Source: Terribium retamae
GTDB taxonomy: Bacteria > Pseudomonadota > Alphaproteobacteria > Rhizobiales > Rhizobiaceae
Assembly: GCF_022347545.1 (NCBI RefSeq)
Contig: NZ_JAKREW010000012.1
Coordinates: forward strand, 62,001-126,000
Length of the DNA: 64,000 bases
Reading direction: 5' to 3'
Positions 61,354 to 64,000 of this stretch are shown here, piece by piece. Position 1 is the stretch's first letter, and the number at the start of each line of letters is the position of its first letter. Position numbers and translations under genes: made by a program. Under the pieces are notes generated by a model. That model was not told the DNA's origin, searched no databases, and was given only the letters and a program-made list of their open reading frames with translations.

Positions 61354-62712
61354 ATGAAGAAGCTTTTGTTGCTGGGCACGGCGTTTGCTGCGCTGGCCCT
61401 GGCTGTGCCTGCACAGGCCGCCGATCTGAAGTTCAAGCCCGGCGAGGAGTCCAAATTCAACTGGGCCAATTACGAAGATTTGAAGAAAATGGATCTCAAG
61501 GGCGAGACCCTGACCGTCTTTGGCCCGTGGCGCGGTCCGGACGAGACGCAATTCCAATCGGTTTTGGATTATTTCCGTGAGGCGACCGGGGCGACCATCA
61601 ATTATTCCTCCTCGGAAAATTACGAACAGCAGATCGTTATCGACACGCAGGCAGGCAGTCCGCCGAACATCGCCATTCTTCCGCAGCCGGGTCTCATCCA
61701 GGATCTCGCGTCGAAAGGCATGCTGACGCCGCTGGACGATGCCACTGCAGCCTATGTGAAGGACAATTACGGCGCGGGCCAGAGCTGGGTGGATCTCGGC
61801 ACCTACAAGGACAAGGACGGCAACGCGAAATTCTTCGCGTATCCCTGGAAGCAGGACCTGAAATCGATGGTCTGGTATGTCCCGGAGAATTTCGAGGAGA
61901 ACGACTACAAGGTTCCCGAGACCTGGGAAGACATGATGAAATTGTCTGACCAGATCATCGCCGACGGCGGGGTGCCATGGTGTATCGGCCTCGGCTCGGG
62001 CGGCGCCACCGGCTGGCCCGCGACCGACTGGGTCGAAGATATCATGTTGCGCACGGTCAAGCCCGACGTCTACGTCAAGTGGACCAAGAACGAGGTTCCG
62101 TTCACCGATCCGCAGGTCGTGAATGCGCTGAAGATCTTCAACGACATCGTGCAGAATCCAAAAATGGTCGATGGCGGTACCGCAGCGGTGGCAGCGACCG
62201 ACTTCCGCGATTCACCCAAGGGCCTCTTCAGTGTGCCGCCGAAATGCTACATGCACCGCATGGCCTCGTTCATCCCGTCCTTCTTCCCGGAAGGCAAGAA
62301 ACTCGGTGAGGATGCCGACTTCTTCTACCTGCCGCCGATGGCGTCCCACGCCGACCTCGGCAAGCCGGTGCTGGGCGCAGGCACTTTCGCGATGGTCACA
62401 AAAGACTCTAAAGCGGCACGCGCCTTCATCGAGTTCTTGAAGATGCCGCTGTCGCATGAAATCTGGATGGCGCAATCAGGCTTCCTGTCTGCTTTGAAGA
62501 CGACGAAGCCGGAAGCCTATGCCAACGACATCCTGCGGCGCGAAGGCGAGGTACTGCTCAACGCCTCGACGTTCGGTTTCGACGGATCGGATCTTATGCC
62601 CGGCAAGATCGGCGCCGGTTCGTTCTGGACGGGCATGATCGACATGGTGGGCGGCAAGGCGCCTGATGCGGTCGCGGCCGATATCCAGAAAAGCTGGGAC
62701 GGTATCAAGTAA
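61354..62712 (+). CDS. aglE: Alpha-glucoside ABC transporter substrate-binding protein
   Basis: 452 residues with signal peptide (LLLGTAFAALALAVPAQAA), start preceded by GGGAGG. Family 1 sugar-binding protein pattern: LTVFGPWRGPDETQFQSVLDYF, then QAGSPPNIAILPQPGLIQDLA, WKQDLKSMVWYVPENF and a C-terminal GVDGSDLMPGKI-like hinge. It matches the AglE group that delivers maltose, trehalose, sucrose and related alpha-glucosides in rhizobia. A repeat-like hairpin follows before aglF. Confidence 0.87.
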   Translation: MKKLLLLGTAFAALALAVPAQAADLKFKPGEESKFNWANYEDLKKMDLKGETLTVFGPWRGPDETQFQSVLDYFREATGATINYSSSENYEQQIVIDTQAGSPPNIAILPQPGLIQDLASKGMLTPLDDATAAYVKDNYGAGQSWVDLGTYKDKDGNAKFFAYPWKQDLKSMVWYVPENFEENDYKVPETWEDMMKLSDQIIADGGVPWCIGLGSGGATGWPATDWVEDIMLRTVKPDVYVKWTKNEVPFTDPQVVNALKIFNDIVQNPKMVDGGTAAVAATDFRDSPKGLFSVPPKCYMHRMASFIPSFFPEGKKLGEDADFFYLPPMASHADLGKPVLGAGTFAMVTKDSKAARAFIEFLKMPLSHEIWMAQSGFLSALKTTKPEAYANDILRREGEVLLNASTFGFDGSDLMPGKIGAGSFWTGMIDMVGGKAPDAVAADIQKSWDGIK

Positions 62713-62742
62713 GAAATCCAGGAATGCGGCCTCCCAAGGCAT

Positions 62743-62773
62743 GCCGGTCCGGGCAAAGTGGCCCCGGATCGGC
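62743..62773 (+). repeat. Imperfect hairpin between aglE and aglF
   Basis: gccggtccggg (62743-62753) pairs with 62763-62773 at 10 of 11 positions plus one G-T. It lies 31 bases after the aglE stop and may stabilise the binding-protein mRNA. The rest of the 207-base gap holds no recognised gene. Confidence 0.45.
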
Positions 62774-62919
62774 TTGGGGAACCCGGAGGCTTTTGGGGGA
62801 ATTATCCGGACGGCGCCCGCTGCCGGGTTGGAGTCTGCCGTCAACTTCAGGTCCGAATGAAGCTCCATCGGAAGTTCATGGCAGTGCAGGCATAGATCCG
62901 TAGCGAGGGGAGGAAACCC

Positions 62920-63927
62920 ATGGCGGCACAGATCTTTTCGGCCATTCTTGTCATTCTTATCGGCGTCGGCGGCTGTGTCGCTTATTTCTGGGGTGCGAAC
63001 AAAGTCGTCGATCTCATCTTTCCTTCTCGCGGCGTCAGCGGACAGGCGGCTATCGACAATCTGCGCCGGCAGGGCCTGATCCGACCCTGGCTGTTCATCG
63101 GACCAGCGCTGATCCTTCTTGTCGTCTACCTCATCTATCCGGTCATCAGCACCGTCATCACCTCCTTCCAGGACAAGTCCGGCCACGGTTTCGTCGGGCT
63201 CGCGAACTACCAGTGGGCCTTCGGCGACGGGCAGTTCCGCAACTCGATTTTCAACAATCTGCTCTGGCTTCTGGTCGTCCCAGCCGCCTGTACGTTCCTC
63301 GGCCTGGTTATTGCCGTCCTCACCGACAAGATCTGGTGGGGCACCATCGCAAAATCTCTGATCTTCCTCCCGCTCGCCATCTCCTTTGTCGGCGCCAGCG
63401 TGATCTGGAAGTTCATCTACGAATATCGCGGCGAGGGGCAGGTGCAGATCGGCGCGCTCAACGCGCTTGTCCAGTGGCTCGGCGGCGATCCCCAGGTTTG
63501 GATCTCGATGCCGTTCTGGAACAACTTCTTCCTGATGGTCATCCTGATCTGGATCCAGACCGGCTTCGCCATGGTCATCCTGTCCTCGGCGTTGCGCGGC
63601 ATCCCCGAGGAGACCATCGAGGCAGCCGTCATCGATGGCGCGAACCCTTTCCAGATATTCTGGAAGATCATGATCCCGCAGATATGGGGCACGATCATCG
63701 TGGTGTGGACGACCATCACAATCCTGGTGCTCAAGGTCTTCGACATCGTGCTGACCATGACCAACGGCCAGTGGAACAGCCAGGTGCTTGCCAATTTGAT
63801 GTTCGACTGGATGTTCCGGGGCGGCGGCGACTTCGGCAAGGGAGCGACCATCGCGGTTATCATCATGATTGCCGTCCTGCCCATCATGATCTGGAACATC
63901 CGTCAGGCAAACCGGGAGGGCTTGTGA
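62920..63927 (+). CDS. aglF: Alpha-glucoside ABC transporter permease
   Basis: 335 residues with about six to seven transmembrane segments. The EAA loop is EETIEAAVIDGANPFQIFWKIMIPQIWGTI near residue 230. An unusual N-terminal helix-plus-linker (ILVILIGVGGCVAYFWGANKVVDLIF) precedes the core, as in AglF. It overlaps no gene; aglG starts 2 bases after its stop. Confidence 0.9.
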   Translation: MAAQIFSAILVILIGVGGCVAYFWGANKVVDLIFPSRGVSGQAAIDNLRRQGLIRPWLFIGPALILLVVYLIYPVISTVITSFQDKSGHGFVGLANYQWAFGDGQFRNSIFNNLLWLLVVPAACTFLGLVIAVLTDKIWWGTIAKSLIFLPLAISFVGASVIWKFIYEYRGEGQVQIGALNALVQWLGGDPQVWISMPFWNNFFLMVILIWIQTGFAMVILSSALRGIPEETIEAAVIDGANPFQIFWKIMIPQIWGTIIVVWTTITILVLKVFDIVLTMTNGQWNSQVLANLMFDWMFRGGGDFGKGATIAVIIMIAVLPIMIWNIRQANREGL

Positions 63928-63928
63928 G

Positions 63929-64000
63929 ATGGCGCACGCAAGCGGTAAATCTGCCGGCAGGTCTTCCTTCGGCAAATGGGCAGTCCACATTGCGGCTCTG
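63929..64000 (+). CDS. aglG: Alpha-glucoside ABC transporter permease AglG, 5' end only
   Basis: Only the first 24 codons are in the window (MAHASGKSAGRSSFGKWAVH onward), with GGGAGG before the ATG. Identification rests on position directly after aglF and on the order expected for the agl operon; the core is beyond the end. Confidence 0.6.
   Translation, partial: MAHASGKSAGRSSFGKWAVHIAAL

Overview
The window is GC-rich, densely coded DNA from an alphaproteobacterium, most likely a rhizobial member of the Hyphomicrobiales (Mesorhizobium/Phyllobacteriaceae-like). The evidence is a BacA/SbmA transporter, the F0 operon order I-a-c-b'-b, an alpha-glucoside (agl) transport operon with a LacI regulator, many ABC importers with GntR/LysR/SorC regulators, and palindromic intergenic repeats of the rhizobial type. 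Species is inference. No rRNA, tRNA, CRISPR array, transposase or phage gene was seen.

Region 1 (1-20080) is largely aromatic amino acid catabolism. It starts with a secreted VOC protein, a two-gene indolepyruvate:ferredoxin oxidoreductase and a MarR regulator. A TrpXYZ-like ABC importer and its divergent GntR regulator follow. Next is an operon of a fused FAD monooxygenase/old-yellow-enzyme (2-aminobenzoyl-CoA monooxygenase/reductase type), SDR, cupin, enoyl-CoA hydratase, acyl-CoA dehydrogenase and RidA. Convergent to it are kynA, kynU and an aminobenzoate-CoA ligase, with a divergent AFMID-like formamidase. Together they can take tryptophan to kynurenine, anthranilate, anthraniloyl-CoA and a non-aromatic CoA ester. 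A near-identical AT-rich motif lies in three of the promoter regions and may be the MarR operator.

Region 2 (20089-26976) is an uncharacterised catabolic island: a V4R-domain protein, HpcH/HpaI aldolase, flavin reductase, RutA-like flavin monooxygenase and GntR regulator on the minus strand, divergent from an aminotransferase and an amino-acid ABC importer that lacks an ATPase gene. Two copies of a cagtatactg palindrome lie in the divergent promoter.

Region 3 (26988-41245) has a META-domain protein and then a probable pentose-phosphate salvage locus: SorC regulator, fused class II aldolase/SDR, ribose-type ABC importer, mtnK, mtnA, deoC and an ALDH16-type dehydrogenase. The gene set fits a DHAP-shunt style salvage of 5-deoxyribose or 5-methylthioribose better than rhamnose use or the full methionine salvage pathway. 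A 12-bp inverted repeat sits between mtnK and the transporter genes.

Region 4 (41246-54234) is mixed: an ArsC-like reductase, M29 aminopeptidase, two LysR regulators, two MFS transporters, bacA, a polysaccharide deacetylase, a YfgM-like protein, der and a SleB-type cell-wall hydrolase. Two copies of a ~215-bp palindromic repeat, one with perfect 44-nt arms, lie at 37480-37696 and 41799-42011.

Region 5 (54462-64000) holds the F0 ATP synthase operon, rnhB, a radical SAM protein, a small glycosyltransferase and the agl operon (aglR, aglE, aglF and the first 24 codons of aglG, cut by the window end).
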